The notes: generated by a model from the sequence alone, not told the origin. A DNA stretch of 64,000 bases from Paragonimus westermani (GCA_008508345.1 QNGE01003607.1:16042-80041), one strand, 5' to 3'. Counted from the first letter of the stretch, positions 49,071 through 60,249 are shown. Numbers and translations are program-made.

Positions 49071-49639
49071 GAGACCTTTCTCCGTTTTATCTCGTTACTG
49101 AGAAACCTGGAATCCTACACATCCATATATAAAATTCTCAGGTGTTCCTACTTCTTATTCTGTCCCCAGCCCATTGATCCACTGAAATCATCCACAGCGG
49201 TGCATGGGTACTGCATACTTTTGTCAAATTATTGAGTCTTTTGTTTCAATTTTTCATGCGCATGCATCTTGTTTGAAAGGGTGATAAATGATCACTCCTT
49301 CACTAAAAATGAAATCTTTCTTTTTCGTGGATACCGGGGAAGCGATACCCAAGTACTACCGTTAAATAAAGACGTACTATTGCTTTCCATCACCATTGAA
49401 TTTTCCAGTCCTCCAGATTTCGCCTATAAGCACAATTTCAATTTTGGCCGTTCTGCGCTAATATCTGTCCACCTGCAAGTTATCTTTCAGTTTGATCAAA
49501 TGAGTTGTTGTTGTATCTTGCCTGCAGGCCAGATACATATTAGCTAAGATCCTACCTTTAATACACCCCATAGATTCGGCTTATAGCAAGAAGTGAAGAT
49601 TGCACAAGTTCTCGAGTTTGTAACAACACTCCAGTACAT
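49071..49639. other. Left flank of the nested LTR composite
   Basis: Unassigned, but a segment at about 49480-49541 (core CAAATGAGTTGTTGTTGTA) matches 59783-59845 beyond the other side of the composite. The ORF at 49269-49547 includes this segment and has no known motif. Confidence 0.4.
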
Positions 49640-50031
49640 TGTGTTGGAGGAGGACTATAGTTTCCAAAAGTAGCTTAATCTTCCGCATATCTTTTGAAAT
49701 TAATTCGTGAATTCGAATTTTATGTTTTCGCGCCATAACGTGCTAAAACCTAATTTTGGCGCACGTTTTCCCTCTTTCCATGATTGGCCCATTCCACCTT
49801 CAACGTATCAAATCAGATGGGATTCTTCAAGACTGTTCAAAACATCAATATAGTCGGACGCTGGTGCGCTATTTTGCTTTTGGTTTGAGTGCAAATACAT
49901 TTCCTGTTGGAGATCAGGTTCATCTGTGTTCTTCTGGGGTTTTCGGATGTTGTTAAGCTCTATGTTTCGTGCTTCCGAGTTGTGTGTTCGTCCGCTAGCT
50001 GTTCCTCGTTGCCGTTGACCAACGGGTTGTA
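49640..50031 (+). repeat. 5' LTR of the Mag-like element
   Basis: It begins TGTGTTGG and matches the pieces at 53971-54181 and 59357-59728. Shared landmarks are GCCATAACGTGCT near 49730, ATGGGATTCTTCAAGACTGTTC near 49815, GGTTTGAGTGCAAATACATTT near 49880 and CGTTGACCAACGG near 50015. It lacks about 220 bp that the 3' copy has near 59480-59690. Confidence 0.75.
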
Positions 50032-50109
50032 AAATTTTTGGGGTGGAGAATTTTTGCTTCGCTTTTGTTCTCCCTTTGAACCCTATCTGCCAGCCAAGAT
50101 CTCAAGCAC

Positions 50110-51000
50110 ATGGTTCAGTTGCAGACCCCACTGATGAAAATGCTAAATGCCCGCTTTGCACAAGTCGGGCTGTCCACTTATGTCGATTCGCTGTCAGTGA
50201 ATCACTTGACCAGAATTATCTCCGATCTCCTATATGGCACCCAAGCTGATGTCTCCTTCGAGGCCCAGTACGAGAGATATGAAGACGTCTTCACCGTTAG
50301 GCTCGCATTCCGAGAAGATGAGATTAAGGTTCGTTCACTCACCCGGAAACTGGGCCCATCGGACCACATCCGCTATACCAACTAAATATCGCCTGCCGAA
50401 TCTCGAAACCTAACATCCGCGGACAAGGTACAGAAGTTGACGAAGATCTTCGGGGGTACCTAAATCCGGTTCAACTCGTGGTTCCAGTGCCTCCAGCTGG
50501 TCAAATGAGACGTAGACGACTCTGTCACCTATTCTGATTTCGTCTACCGGGAATAGAGACGTTTCGAGCGTGGTTCGCCTACGGAGGACTAGTTCCGAAG
50601 TCAGGTTTTTATTTGCATCCTGCAATTACCAAGCTATGTGGACCTCCGTACGGGGTTCTTGGCTAAACTCGACAGGGAGTCAAACACGAAGTTGGAACAA
50701 ATAATGAATGGATGCGAAAGGCTGGTCGACCTCAAGCACGACTCGGCCATGATCCAGCATCCGGACCAGATGCCCTGCGGTTTCCAGCCGGAATCGTCCA
50801 CGCGGCACAACGAACCCAGTCCCGCTGATGCCAAAGAGCCACCTTCCGCTCGTCGCTAGCGTGACACGTGGCATTTCCACAGATTTTACCCAATTCGACA
50901 GCATCCCTACCGGCAATGCCACGCTGTTGGCCACAAGAGCGGCTTCTATCAGCAAAAAGCAACGGACAGAGGCAAGCTGATAATGACCTTCAAGTTTGAG
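50110..51000 (+). pseudogene. gag: gag of the Mag-like element
   Basis: The capsid segment has YERYEDVFTVRL near 50269-50304 and SLTRKLGPSDH near 50335-50367, open to 50385. After two frame changes the same frame resumes at 50638-50859: a KLEQIMNGCERLVDLKHDS segment, then a Pro/Ser-rich linker. From about 50865 the Cys/His-rich box is recognisable as WHFHRFYPIRQH and CHAVGHKSGFYQ; two Cys positions are Tyr, so zinc binding is damaged. The product would package element RNA. Confidence 0.75.
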
Positions 51001-51059
51001 AGGCCAGCCGGTCTAATGAAGTCGGCAGAACTAATAGTCTGCTGACCACTTTCCACGTC

Positions 51060-53950
51060 AATGTCGCCCAACACCGAAGGTTCATGTCTGTCCACATCAA
51101 TGGTTGTTTAGCTCGCTTTCGATTGGATACTGCTTCAGATATCATGACCATCTCCGGGAAGCTGTGGCGACGCTCAAGCAGCGCCCTATCCACCCATTAT
51201 ACCCGACGGCAACCGGTACTTGTGGTGGATCAGTGAGGTTTATTGGAAGACGCGTGCACCACCATCGGAGGTACGCGCTGCGTTTCAAACTTTGGCCTTG
51301 ACTTTCTCGGGCTTGAATGACTCGAACTGTCTGGCCTTCTTGATATCTCAATCCGGGTAATCTGCAACCAGGTACGGTACCCTGCAGCATCCCAGAGGCT
51401 GTCCGACGACATCATCCAACAGTTATCTCCGGTGTTCCAGGAAGATCTGGGGCTCTGCTCCCGTAGCCAGCCACGCTGCAGCTCTGACCTGATAATCAGC
51501 TGGTCTTCGCCTACGCATCCCTGCAACTCGTAGACCAAGAACTCAGATGACTGAAACAGGTTGTTGTCTTGGCATCCGTCTCCCGCTCCGTGTGGGCCGA
51601 CCCCATCGTCCTGTTATAGAGGTTCATCGAATCCATCTAAATTTGTGGTAACTTCTCAATCAGACTCAATGTTGGGCTAGAACAAATGGCCATCCATTTC
51701 CAGTGCCCAAGGACATATTCACTACGCCCAACAGCAGCACTTGTTGTACGGGAGCAGAATTGTCGGAGGCGTATCTCCATCTCTAAATAGCGCCAGAATC
51801 TAGTGAACTACTAATATTCAAAACCCGTCGAGGTTTTCTGCAGTACACCCGACTTCCGTCTGGTGTCAAAACCGCGCCCACCATTTCCCAGCAAGAAATG
51901 AACGCCATGACTACTGGTCTACTGTGTATGGCTGACTAACTCGACGACATTATTATGATGTATCGGACAAGTGGTGAACTCCAGGACCAAATCGCCGCGG
52001 TTCTTCAACGCGTCCAGAAGTGTGGGTTCCGTTCACGAACAGACAAATGTCAAATGTCTTTGCGCTCTATCAAGTGCTTTGGGTTACGTTTCCGATGCCA
52101 CAAAAGAATACTACGTGGTTCTGGTTCACCGATTGCGAGAGCCCCTTTGCCCGCCTGGAGACCGTGCTCAGCTCCGACCCGCTGTTAAAGCAATACGATC
52201 TAATTCTGCCAGCTGTGGTCGCAGGCGACCCCACAAACTACGGTGTCGGAGCAGTCGTCTCACATCTCCTTGGAGGTTTCCCAGGAAGCAAACGCCTGCG
52301 CCTCATACTCTTAACTCTGCGGAGAGAAATAACGGTTAGTTCGATGAAGAAGGACTCACCACCATTTTCACGCAAGGAAGTTTCATGAAATTCTATACGG
52401 TAGAAACTTTCTCCCGCTAGCCAACTACGAGCTGCTACCGTTCACTTTTGAGTCGAAGAGCTCTCCGTTTACCTCGCCAGCCAACTGCAGCAATGGAACA
52501 CATTCAGCTAGGCTACCAATTTGACATCCACCACCGCACCGATCAGTTCTACCAAGCAGACGATCCATCGCGCCTGATCAGCAACCAGCACGTGCCCGAG
52601 AGAGATGCCGTCATCGCTACTCTGGCAGTGAGGTGTCTCGTTCTCCGACAGCTCGCAGAGGTCGTCCGTGGAATTCCCGTGACTGTTGTCAACATCCGTC
52701 ACGCCACAGCATTGGATCCGATCGTGACGCGTGTTATGACGTTCGTCTGAACCAAATGACCCAAGATTCCTCCGGATTGCGAAATCAGCCAATTCTACTG
52801 TCAACGTGATCAGTTAACGGTAGTGGATTCCGGCAACACGTTTTCCGATCGCGTGGCCATCCCGGCCATTATCTGCCTTCAGATGCTGCGGAAATTCCAT
52901 ACTGGTTATCCGCACACCACGAGGATGAATGCAATCGCCCGCGGCTGAGCATAATGGCCCGGCATGGACAACGATATAGGGGAGTTGGTGAAAGAGTGTT
53001 CAATATGTCAGTAGGCTGCAAAGCTGCCAACCAGGCAGGTTCCCCTACCGTGGCATGCCCCCAAGGGTCCATAGTCGAGCCTCCACTTGAACTTCATCGA
53101 CCCCACCGATGGAGTGTTCTATCTCATCTTGGTCGAAGCATACCCCAAGTGGCCTGAGACAGTCACACTTTTTCCGGCCATATCCTTCAACACGACCACT
53201 GCCCTCCGTCGCATTTTCGGTCACCATGGATTTCCCGACATTCTCGTGTTGGGAAACGGGACACAGTTCACGTCTTCACATTTCGAAGATTTCCGCAGCC
53301 GTTCACTCACCCAGGGTATTCGTTTTTCACCCTATCGCCTACAGTCTAACGGTGAGGCCGAACGTTTGTTGACACTCTCAAACGGGCGCTACTTAAATAT
53401 CGTGACGGAGGGACCACAGACGAGGTCTACAGGACATACTTTTTGTTTATTACACAACCCCCAACTCCACAACTCCCGACGGTCGACCGCCAGCCGAAAC
53501 TCCTTTGGGTCGTGAGCCCAGCGCGGTCAATCACGCCCTTGTTTCGACGAATGAGCTAACACAGGTGCCAAACCCAAACTTCAACAGCGGTTTTTCTGTT
53601 GGAGAAGGCGTTTACGCTCGCGACCATCATCCGAGCCACAACTGGACGAACGCAGACGTGAGTGCTCGTCATGGTAAGGTGATGTATAATGTTTTGTCAG
53701 CGATATCACATGGAAATTTAGTCGCAACCAATTTTGCTCTCTGCAAATGAACAGAAAGACAACAGATGACCAGCATCTTCTTTCGATGGACATCTTGTTT
53801 GACACGTTCGGAATTCCGGATGCAGTCACTACCACGGTTTCGTCGTCCCATGCCGAATTCACCACCAACATCTTGACGAGGTAGTGGACGGGCCGCAATA
53901 GACGCTCACATCGTCCTATGCAGTTGGACCTTTTAGCCAAATGCTACGGA
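51060..53950 (+). pseudogene. pol: pol of the Mag-like element
   Basis: Protease: LDTASDIM, Asp at 51126-51128. RT: a fragment ending RLPSGVKTAP near 51857. In the catalytic box YLDD the Tyr codon is a TAA stop (51937-51939) and both Asp codons (51943-51948) remain. RNase H: a PTNYGVGAVVSHLL-type segment near 52229-52270 and LNSAERNN near 52313. Integrase: a CSIC zinc-end remnant near 52998-53010, an LNFIDP segment near 53090 with the first Asp, and the second Asp replaced by Gly (53252-53254, in LGNGTQF). SNGEAERLL follows near 53347. The tail has MDILFDTFGIPDA near 53788. At least six frame changes. Confidence 0.85.
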
Positions 53951-53970
53951 TGACGGTGAACTCAAACTGA

Positions 53971-54181
53971 TGTGTTGAGAAAAGGTTTCTTTTTCAAAAA
54001 TGGTCTAATCTTCGAGATATCTTAGGAAATAAATTTGCTTATTCGAATTTAAATTTTTCACGTCATAACGTGCTGGAAATCCCCTCTGGTGCATGTTTCT
54101 CCTCCAGCTTTCGTTGGCCTATTTCACCTTCGATTTATCGGTTCAAATGGGATGCTTCAAGGCTGTTCGAAAGCTATACGT
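53971..54181 (+). repeat. 3' LTR of the Mag-like element, first part
   Basis: It begins TGTGTTGAG and parallels 49640-49850. It ends abruptly where the next element's TGTAAC terminus starts; the LTR sequence resumes near 59357. Confidence 0.75.
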
Positions 54182-54377
54182 TGTAACACGCTACCAAAAC
54201 CAGTTAGCACACACGGATCGAGTTTGAAATGACCGCTACATCAACGTTGTTCATGGGATCTCGAAACAACGAGCAGTCAAAGAAACATGGGGGATAGTTG
54301 TATGTAAACTACCGCCGCTTGTTACGCAATAATTCCTCGACCATAATCATTATCTGCTATTCTGGTGATAGGTTACA
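54182..54377 (+). repeat. 5' LTR of the nested element
   Basis: 196 bp, with terminal inverted hexamers TGTAAC (54182-54187) and GTTACA (54372-54377). It aligns with 58551-58747 along its length, for example AGTTAGCACACACGGAT near 54203. Confidence 0.85.
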
Positions 54378-54435
54378 ATGTGGCTATCCTACTAGAATCC
54401 GAAATGTGGAAGTCCGCAAAGACACCCGAAGACTA

Positions 54436-55560
54436 ACGTCCTGCTGCTCCTCCCAACTCCTGAGGTTTTGGTCACCTCATGCAAATCCTGACGAACATTT
54501 TAGGCAGACTATCGATGAAATCCATAACAACAGTGGTGCAGGTATCGATTCCACACCCGACAGGTTCATTGTGATGGGGCACTATCCCCAATGAGAAGGC
54601 CAAGTACGGACCTATCTCCGAAAATTCTCAGCACAGTCCCACAACAACCTTATTCTGAATTTGCTGAACGGAGAGGCCTTGGATATTGTCGTCGATGAAA
54701 AAACTTTCGAACACCCCGTGACAACTGAGACGTCTACCGAGCTACGGCGTCTATTGGACGTCCTCATGCATTCGTAGGTCTGCCGATGACAGTTCCATGC
54801 TCGTAGGCTGCTCGAGGGGTAACCGTACGGCCGTTTGCCCGCGAGTTGCGACACCTCACCGAACGCGAATATGAGAAAGAGTCCTCAGAGGAATTTAGGG
54901 AGCGAAATCCTGAACAGCTGGTGGAGGAGATCCGGCGGACGAACACAAAAAGGGAGTTTCCACTTCATCCATCTAGCGGCATTGACGCCGCAGCACGGTT
55001 GGCCGAGGAACGCGAGAGTTTCGAGGCAGCCGTCAACCGACCAGCACAATAGTACGTCGCGGCACGGGCGATCAGCCAGAGGAACAGCCCCCAATGCACA
55101 GAAGAAGCTCGGACTGGTATCTGGGGCCTACCCATTCGCTGCATGGAGGCTGCGAACGGCGATCCTGGTGAAACAAGTCGAGTTCACCCAGCTACCCTGC
55201 CTTCCGGGCAAACTGTCAAGCCTCCGGAACTATCGGCCAGGCCACCGGAAGCTACGTCAAGACAGGTAAGCCCTGTAGCTGCGTTCACTTTCCTCCCCTC
55301 ACCGGTTGTTCCCAACTGCTGGCAGAGTTCACGGCTCAGGTAGTAATATGTGGAATAACCATTGTGAGCACGGTGGATACCGGAGTGTCACTAAGTTTAA
55401 CTGGCACACACAAACAAACAGTACGCAGACCCTCTGGCTACAAGTGGAAACCGTGTTGTCAACGCGCCCTTACAGTCAACGGTGACCAAATGCCGACGGG
55501 GTGGGCAGAATTGTTGCACCGGTTATAATAGCCGGATGCCATATAGAACGCCGTTTTGTT
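54436..55560 (+). pseudogene. gag-pol: gag and protease of the nested element
   Basis: The gag N-terminal part (FWSPHANPDEHFRQTIDE near 54467-54520), then a helix-rich segment with RTYLRKFSAQSHNNLIL near 54609-54660, in shifted frames, and a charged Arg/Glu-rich segment around 54840-55050. The aspartic protease active site is VDTGVS, with Asp at 55376-55378, near the start of a decayed protease domain. Frame changes occur near 54595, 54780 and 55270. Gag's zinc knuckle cannot be identified with confidence. Confidence 0.6.
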
Positions 55561-55579
55561 GTGAACCCTAACCTACCAT

Positions 55580-57125
55580 TCTGTGTTTAAGTGGAGATGG
55601 ATCGTTTAGATTGCCCTAAGTGCACACTCAATTTGCAAAGCTTTCAGCTGATGAACTCGTACGGCGCCACTCATTTGACACCCATGTCTAGAATTCCACC
55701 AGAAACCAATTTACCTCTCTATGTCACTACCGCCTCTTCCGAAGTGAATCGCCAAATTGGCAAGATGATCCAGATGAGTAGGGCTTCCGGCAACTCGCGG
55801 AGTACCCAACGCTTGAAATAGATAATTGAAAGTCGGCCACACGTGTTTCCGTGGGAGAGGGCAACGTTAGGTCCCACAAGAACTTTGAAGCAAGGAATTA
55901 ATACAGTGGATGCACCTCCAATCAAGATAACTCCACGCAGGATACCTGTACATTTTCAGAATGCAGTGTGTGGGATGGTTGACGACATGCTACAGAAGAA
56001 AATGATCCGGCCCTCGAGGCCCCCATGGTTGCCTCAATGTTCCTGGTAATAAAGAAAGGCAGCCACTTACGATAATGCGTCGATCACAGGAAGCACACCC
56101 AAATGACAAAGTAAGACGCATTTCCGTTACCGAGAATTGACGACTTGTTTGATGCCCTAAGTAGAGTCACGTATTTAAGGACATTAGACTTGGCATCAAG
56201 CTATTGGCAGATGGAGGTCAAAAAACGATGAAACTAAGACGGCCTTCACCATACCGTCAGGACTGTATGAATTCAAAGTTGTGCCCTCTGAACTATCGGA
56301 CGTACCTGTGATATTTTGACGCGTAATGCAGAAAGCATTGCATTACCTGATCTCTAGAACAAGCCTGGTGTACCTAGATGATGTGACAGTCCACGGGAAG
56401 TCCAAATCAGAGCATGTGCGCAATTTGGAGTCCGTGCTGGACCGCCTGCCGGAAGTGGGTTCACCGCTGAACCCCTCAAAATGTCACTTTCTACTCAAGG
56501 TGGTAACATTCCTGGGGCCTGTAATCTCTGGGGCGGGTATCCGCACGGACCCACGGTAGACGCAACAAATTCGATCTTGTCTCACGCCGAAGGACGCAAA
56601 CCAGCTGAGGAGCTTCCTAGAGCTAACGCCCGTACCTCCACTCTCCAGTCCAGACTAATTCAAAATAATCAAGAATTTACATGGCGGAAGAATGTGACCA
56701 TGCTTTTGGATCACCAGGCCAAGCTCTGTGCAAAGCGCCAATGTTAGCTTTCCGGACCTGTTGTCGAATGCCGTGGAGTTCGTTTCGGATAATGCCGCAA
56801 GCGACAGTGCAATCGGAGCGGTTATGTCGCAACGACAGCAAGACAGTTTGAAACGAGTGATAGCTTACGGTAGCTGGAATTTAGGTAAACGCGAGAGGAA
56901 CCACTGTATTCTTTGCGCGCCACCCCCGACATTATCTCCTGGGCAGAAGTTTTATTGCACGCACAGGCCACCAGTCTCCCCGCTGATTACAGAAATTTAA
57001 AGACCCAGAGGGGCAGTTAGACCGATGGCAGGAGATCCTACAGGAATGCGACTTCGTATGTGAAAACAGACACGGAATATGACGCTCGAACGCTGACTCA
57101 CTATCATGGCGTCCTGCGTGCAATC
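55580..57125 (+). pseudogene. pol: Reverse transcriptase and RNase H of the nested element
   Basis: RT entry: PIKITPRRIPVHF near 55921-55959 and MVDDMLQKKMIRPSRPPW near 55975-56028. A KTAFTIPSGLYEFKVVPSE-type palm segment lies near 56239-56293. The catalytic box VYLDD is intact (YLDD 56371-56382), then NPSKCHFLLKVVTFLGPVIS near 56471-56528. The RNase H segment FVSDNAASDSAIGAVMS spans about 56780-56830. Stops occur at 55819, 56047, 56557 and elsewhere. Frames change around 56050-56250. Confidence 0.8.
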
Positions 57126-57339
57126 ACGGCGACTGTTCGTCTTGCACTAGGTAACACGTGGCGCTGATCAACATACAGGTTGGAGAATATGGCTGCTGGC
57201 AGCAGGCTGAAGCAACAGATCCTGAGGCTGCCATAATCTATGAAAGGTGCCGAGATAACGATGATGGACCAACAAGCAAGAAACTAGAAGGAAAAACTAT
57301 GAATCTCTCTTCCTTTGGGCGCTATAGGAATATCTCAAG

Positions 57340-58572
57340 ATGGCGGATGGAGCGTTCATTATCCAATACGCACCCGCTTATATGAGAAGGATTATGGTCC
57401 CTCAACCTATGGTATGTGACGTCCTAACAGACCTGCGCCTTGAGCTCGGACATGCAGGAGTAAACAAGTTGGAAGCAGCCGCGCGACAACTATTTTGGCA
57501 GCCGCATCAGCGGAGAGATGTCGAATTGGTAGGCCAACTGTGCGAGAAATGCGACACTTTCAAAAGCCGTCAACTGGGACGTCCAGCGCCGTTGCACGTT
57601 ATGACCGCAAGGTGTTCTAACGGGTTGGTCGGCGTAGATATTGTGGGGCCGTTGCCCGAGACACCCCGAAACAATCGGTACTTCTTGGTTCTGGTAGATT
57701 ACTTCACCAAATGGTGCGAGGCTGTCCCGCTTATATAAGTAGATACATCTACAGTAGCAGCAGCCACTGTCGACCACTGGGTGTGCCTTCGGAGAGCCCC
57801 GGGCTAACTATATTCAAAACATGGCTCCTGCTTCGAAAGATCTTTGATTCGCAAAGTGTGTAGGAGACTAGGAGTAGATAAAATGCGAACAACAGCTTAC
57901 CGCCCGCGGGGCAATGGGCAGATGGAAAGGATGAACCGAACCCTCAAAAGTCTGCCCAAGTCTTTCGCAGGGGAGAGTGTAACTAAATGGGACTTAGCCA
58001 CACCGAAATGTCTATTAGCTCACCGCAATGCCATTCACTGTTTGACTGAACCAACCCCACGTTTTTCGTGGATCGGTCGATTGCCTGTTACACAGCAACT
58101 GCAGCTTCCGTTGGCAAAACACGTAGGCTACCTCCTCAATACACTTCGACAGGCCCATCAAATTGCATCAACACATCTGGAGACATCTTACAGGCACCAA
58201 AAAGACTATCACGAAAAGAGGATATTTGGGGCTCTCCTGACGGTTGATGAAAGGGTGTGGTTGCATAACATGGGTTTAAGTCTGAGAGTTCCACCGAAGA
58301 TGCATGAACAGTGGAAAAAGCAGCATTTTGTCGAGCGGATGCTTTCGGAGGCAACATATCACATAAGTCAACTAACAGGAACAAACAGACAGCCAATCGT
58401 GGTTCACCTCAATCGACTAAAGCCATATACACGAAATACGGACCAGGGACCATCACCAGACGTCCGTGAGGTAGAGATGGATGTCGATGTCCCGAACGTA
58501 CTAGACATGAGCGAAGCACGGGGGACAGTGTTCAGCGAGGAAGGGAGCTGTGTAACGCGCGACTGGAACTAG
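57340..58572 (+). pseudogene. pol: Integrase of the nested element, catalytic Asp lost
   Basis: Zinc end: GHAGVNKLEAAARQLFW near 57450-57498 and a CEKC pair near 57542-57553. The catalytic core has VGVDIVGPLP (Asp at 57637-57639) and YFTKWCEAVPL near 57700-57730. The second Asp is replaced: codon AAA (Lys) at 57817-57819, just before H-G-S. The third residue is present (Glu at 57925-57927 in NGQMERMNRTLK). The long 242-codon frame 57844-58572 holds the rest of the core and the C-terminal domain and runs about 20 bp into the 3' LTR. A TAA at 57736 splits the core. Confidence 0.85.
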
Positions 58573-58747
58573 TTAGCGCACACAGATTGAGTTTGAAGTG
58601 ACCGCTAGGTGAACACTATACATGGGGACCCCGAAACAACGGACAGCTAGATAAACAATGAAGACAATTGTGTTTAAACTATCTCCAAGCGTTACGTAAC
58701 ACATCTCCGGCCATAACGAATGTCAGCTCATCTGGTTATATGTTAAA
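58551..58747 (+). repeat. 3' LTR of the nested element
   Basis: It starts TGTAACGCGC and ends near GTTAAA (58742-58747), collinear with 54182-54377. The pol frame ends inside it. Confidence 0.8.
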
Positions 58748-59356
58748 ATATTTTGTAATGCGCAAGCAACAGGTACACGTGGACTGGGTTTGAGTTGTGT
58801 AATGAAGCTGTATCGAACGTATTGAAGTCAACGCTGTTCAGTTTTATCCCTTGTTCATACTTTTACAGATGAAGACACCCGCAACCGAAGATGAACGTTC
58901 GATGAGAACAGCTATGTCGTTCGGAACGGGCCTATTTGTTTAGATCGGAAGAAGGTTGTACACACATGCTTCGTGATCCATGCTGCAGTATACATGCTCG
59001 TCACTGCTTGCACTGTTCTGACATTATGGGAATTGTGTTACGGATGGTGTGCCAGTCCTTGCATTTCGGACATATTATTGTGCATTTTACGTAGCAGCCG
59101 TTGAGTGTCTCCGCCAGAGACTGTCAGTCATCGATTACAAACTTATTGCGGTTGTCTGGTGGTTTGTGCTAATGTGTTGTAAGTGCCGTTTCTGTTTCCG
59201 TTTGTGTAAGTCGTGTGCGCGGCCTACTGGGCGTTTATTTCATGCGTGTTTATGTTGCTCCCCTTCGGAAGGACGCTGTTCTCCGGTACTTCCACATTGT
59301 CCTAGAGTTGATCCGCAAGTGCAAACAGAGTAAAAACGGCCGGCTTGCATGTTACA
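58748..59356. other. Extra segment between nested element and resumed LTR
   Basis: It begins seven bases in with TGTAATGCGC, resembling the nested element's LTR start, and ends GTTACA at 59351-59356, its LTR end. However, it is about 600 bp long. Its second half (59160-59330) resembles 59530-59660 of the Mag-like LTR (GTGTAAGTCGTGTGC against AAGTAAGTTGTGTGC, then TACTGGGC and GGACGCTGTTC against AGACGCTGTTC). It is probably a rearranged piece of both LTR types. Confidence 0.4.
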
Positions 59357-59728
59357 ACATGGATAGACGCTGGTGTGCTATTTCGCCTTTGGTTTGAGTG
59401 TAAATACATTTTCTACTGAAGGTCAAGGTCTTCTGTGTTCTACTGGGGTTTTCGGATATAGCTAAGCTCTGTGCTACGTGCCCGCGATTTTTGTATCCGT
59501 GCCCTGTAACGCACTTTGCTATCGTGTGATTGACGCCATCTTGGTTTTCGTTCAAGTAAGTTGTGTGCATGACTTACTGGGCCTCTGGCTCACGCTTGTT
59601 TCTGTTTTGTTACCATTCCAGATTCTCGCCGTGCCCCCGTCCTTCAGAGACGCTGTTCCTCAGTGCTTCCAATCCGTCGCGCATTACAGCCCTAGCTGTT
59701 TCTAGTTGTCGTTGACCGACGGCTACTA
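59357..59728 (+). repeat. 3' LTR of the Mag-like element, resumed part
   Basis: It matches 49850-50031: GGTTTGAGTGTAAATACATTTTC near 59391, TGTTCTACTGGGGTTTTCGGAT near 59435 and GTCGTTGACCGACGG near 59708. It includes about 220 bp absent from the 5' LTR. Confidence 0.7.
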
Positions 59729-60060
59729 ATACATTCACGAATGAGTCCTTCGTTCACAGAAGCAACTGTAAGTACCTTAATTCTGTCCAAATGAGTTATT
59801 ATTGTGTCTTGTCTGTTGGCAAAGATATTTCCATTCCAATGCAGATATCAAAGTGTGGATTGAGCTATAAACTCTCGCAGATATTGGCAAAGAACAGACA
59901 TTATGGGGATATTCATTTTAACACGTTGGGCCGTTTTGTAACCACCTGCAATTTATTTGTTCGCTATGGATGTTGTTTGGTTGCGATGATCTTCAATATT
60001 TCCGCAAATTATGAGTTACATTACTCGTGTGTTGAAAAAAAGACATTTCCTTTCATCCTG
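59729..60060. other. Right flank of the composite
   Basis: Contains the segment at about 59783-59845 that matches the left flank (49480-49541). The 157-codon ORF at 59791-60264 covers this segment, the palindromes and the 11-bp array, and has no known motif, so it is not called as a gene. Confidence 0.4.
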
Positions 60061-60067
60061 ACTGAGT

Positions 60068-60120
60068 GTATTAGACACTCAGGATATCTTGAGTGTCTAA
60101 TATCGACTACATGTGTAGTC
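60068..60120. repeat. Two adjacent palindromes
   Basis: First: arms ATTAGACACTCA (60070-60081) and TGAGTGTCTAAT (60090-60101) around an 8-base centre containing GATATC, 32 bp in all and nearly palindromic throughout. Second: GACTACA and TGTAGTC (60105-60120) with a 2-base loop. Both arms of the first contain the motif that recurs in the 11-bp array downstream. Confidence 0.85.
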
Positions 60121-60172
60121 GGTATTGAATGCAACCGCTCTACGGGTGTGTGTGCAATTTTTCTCCCGACTG

Positions 60173-60249
60173 TTCCTTGGGTGTTCCCAAAGTGTCTCCC
60201 TAGAACACTCAGGAATCACTCGGGGAACGCTCAGAGGACATTCAGGGAA
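60173..60249. repeat. 11-bp repeat array with units in both orientations
   Basis: Seven consecutive 11-bp units. The first two (TTCCTTGGGTG, TTCCCAAAGTG) are roughly the reverse complement of the last four (CACTCAGGAAT, CACTCGGGGAA, CGCTCAGAGGA, CATTCAGGGAA), with a transition unit (TCTCCCTAGAA) between them. The phase is kept exactly. Confidence 0.7.

Larger units (their letters stand above)
49640..54181 (+). mobile_element. Mag-like Ty3/Gypsy element, heavily decayed
   Basis: Order: 5' LTR, gag with a Cys/His-rich C terminus, protease, RT, RNase H, integrase, C-terminal tail, and the start of the 3' LTR, which is interrupted by another element at 54182 and resumes at 59357. The integrase C-terminal region (VYARDHHPSHNW near 53615 and ARHGKVMY near 53665) and the YERYEDVFTVRL-type capsid are typical of the Mag clade. 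It contains many stops and frameshifts, more than the CsRn1-like element, and is presumably older than the element nested in it. Confidence 0.85.
54182..58747 (+). mobile_element. Second Gypsy element nested in the Mag-like 3' LTR
   Basis: A 4.6 kb element with short LTRs of about 196 bp that start TGTAAC and end GTTACA or GTTAAA. Internal order: gag, protease, RT, RNase H, integrase. It is unrelated at LTR level to the other two Gypsy families here. It interrupts the 3' LTR of the Mag-like element, so it inserted later. The clade is not assigned. The RT active site is intact but the integrase second Asp is lost, and there are many stops and shifts. Confidence 0.85.

Noticed and set aside
53788..53870. 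Possible second integrase fragment (FGIPDAV)
   Set aside because: It lies after the integrase C-terminal region and fits the variable polyprotein tail of Mag-like elements better than a duplicated core.
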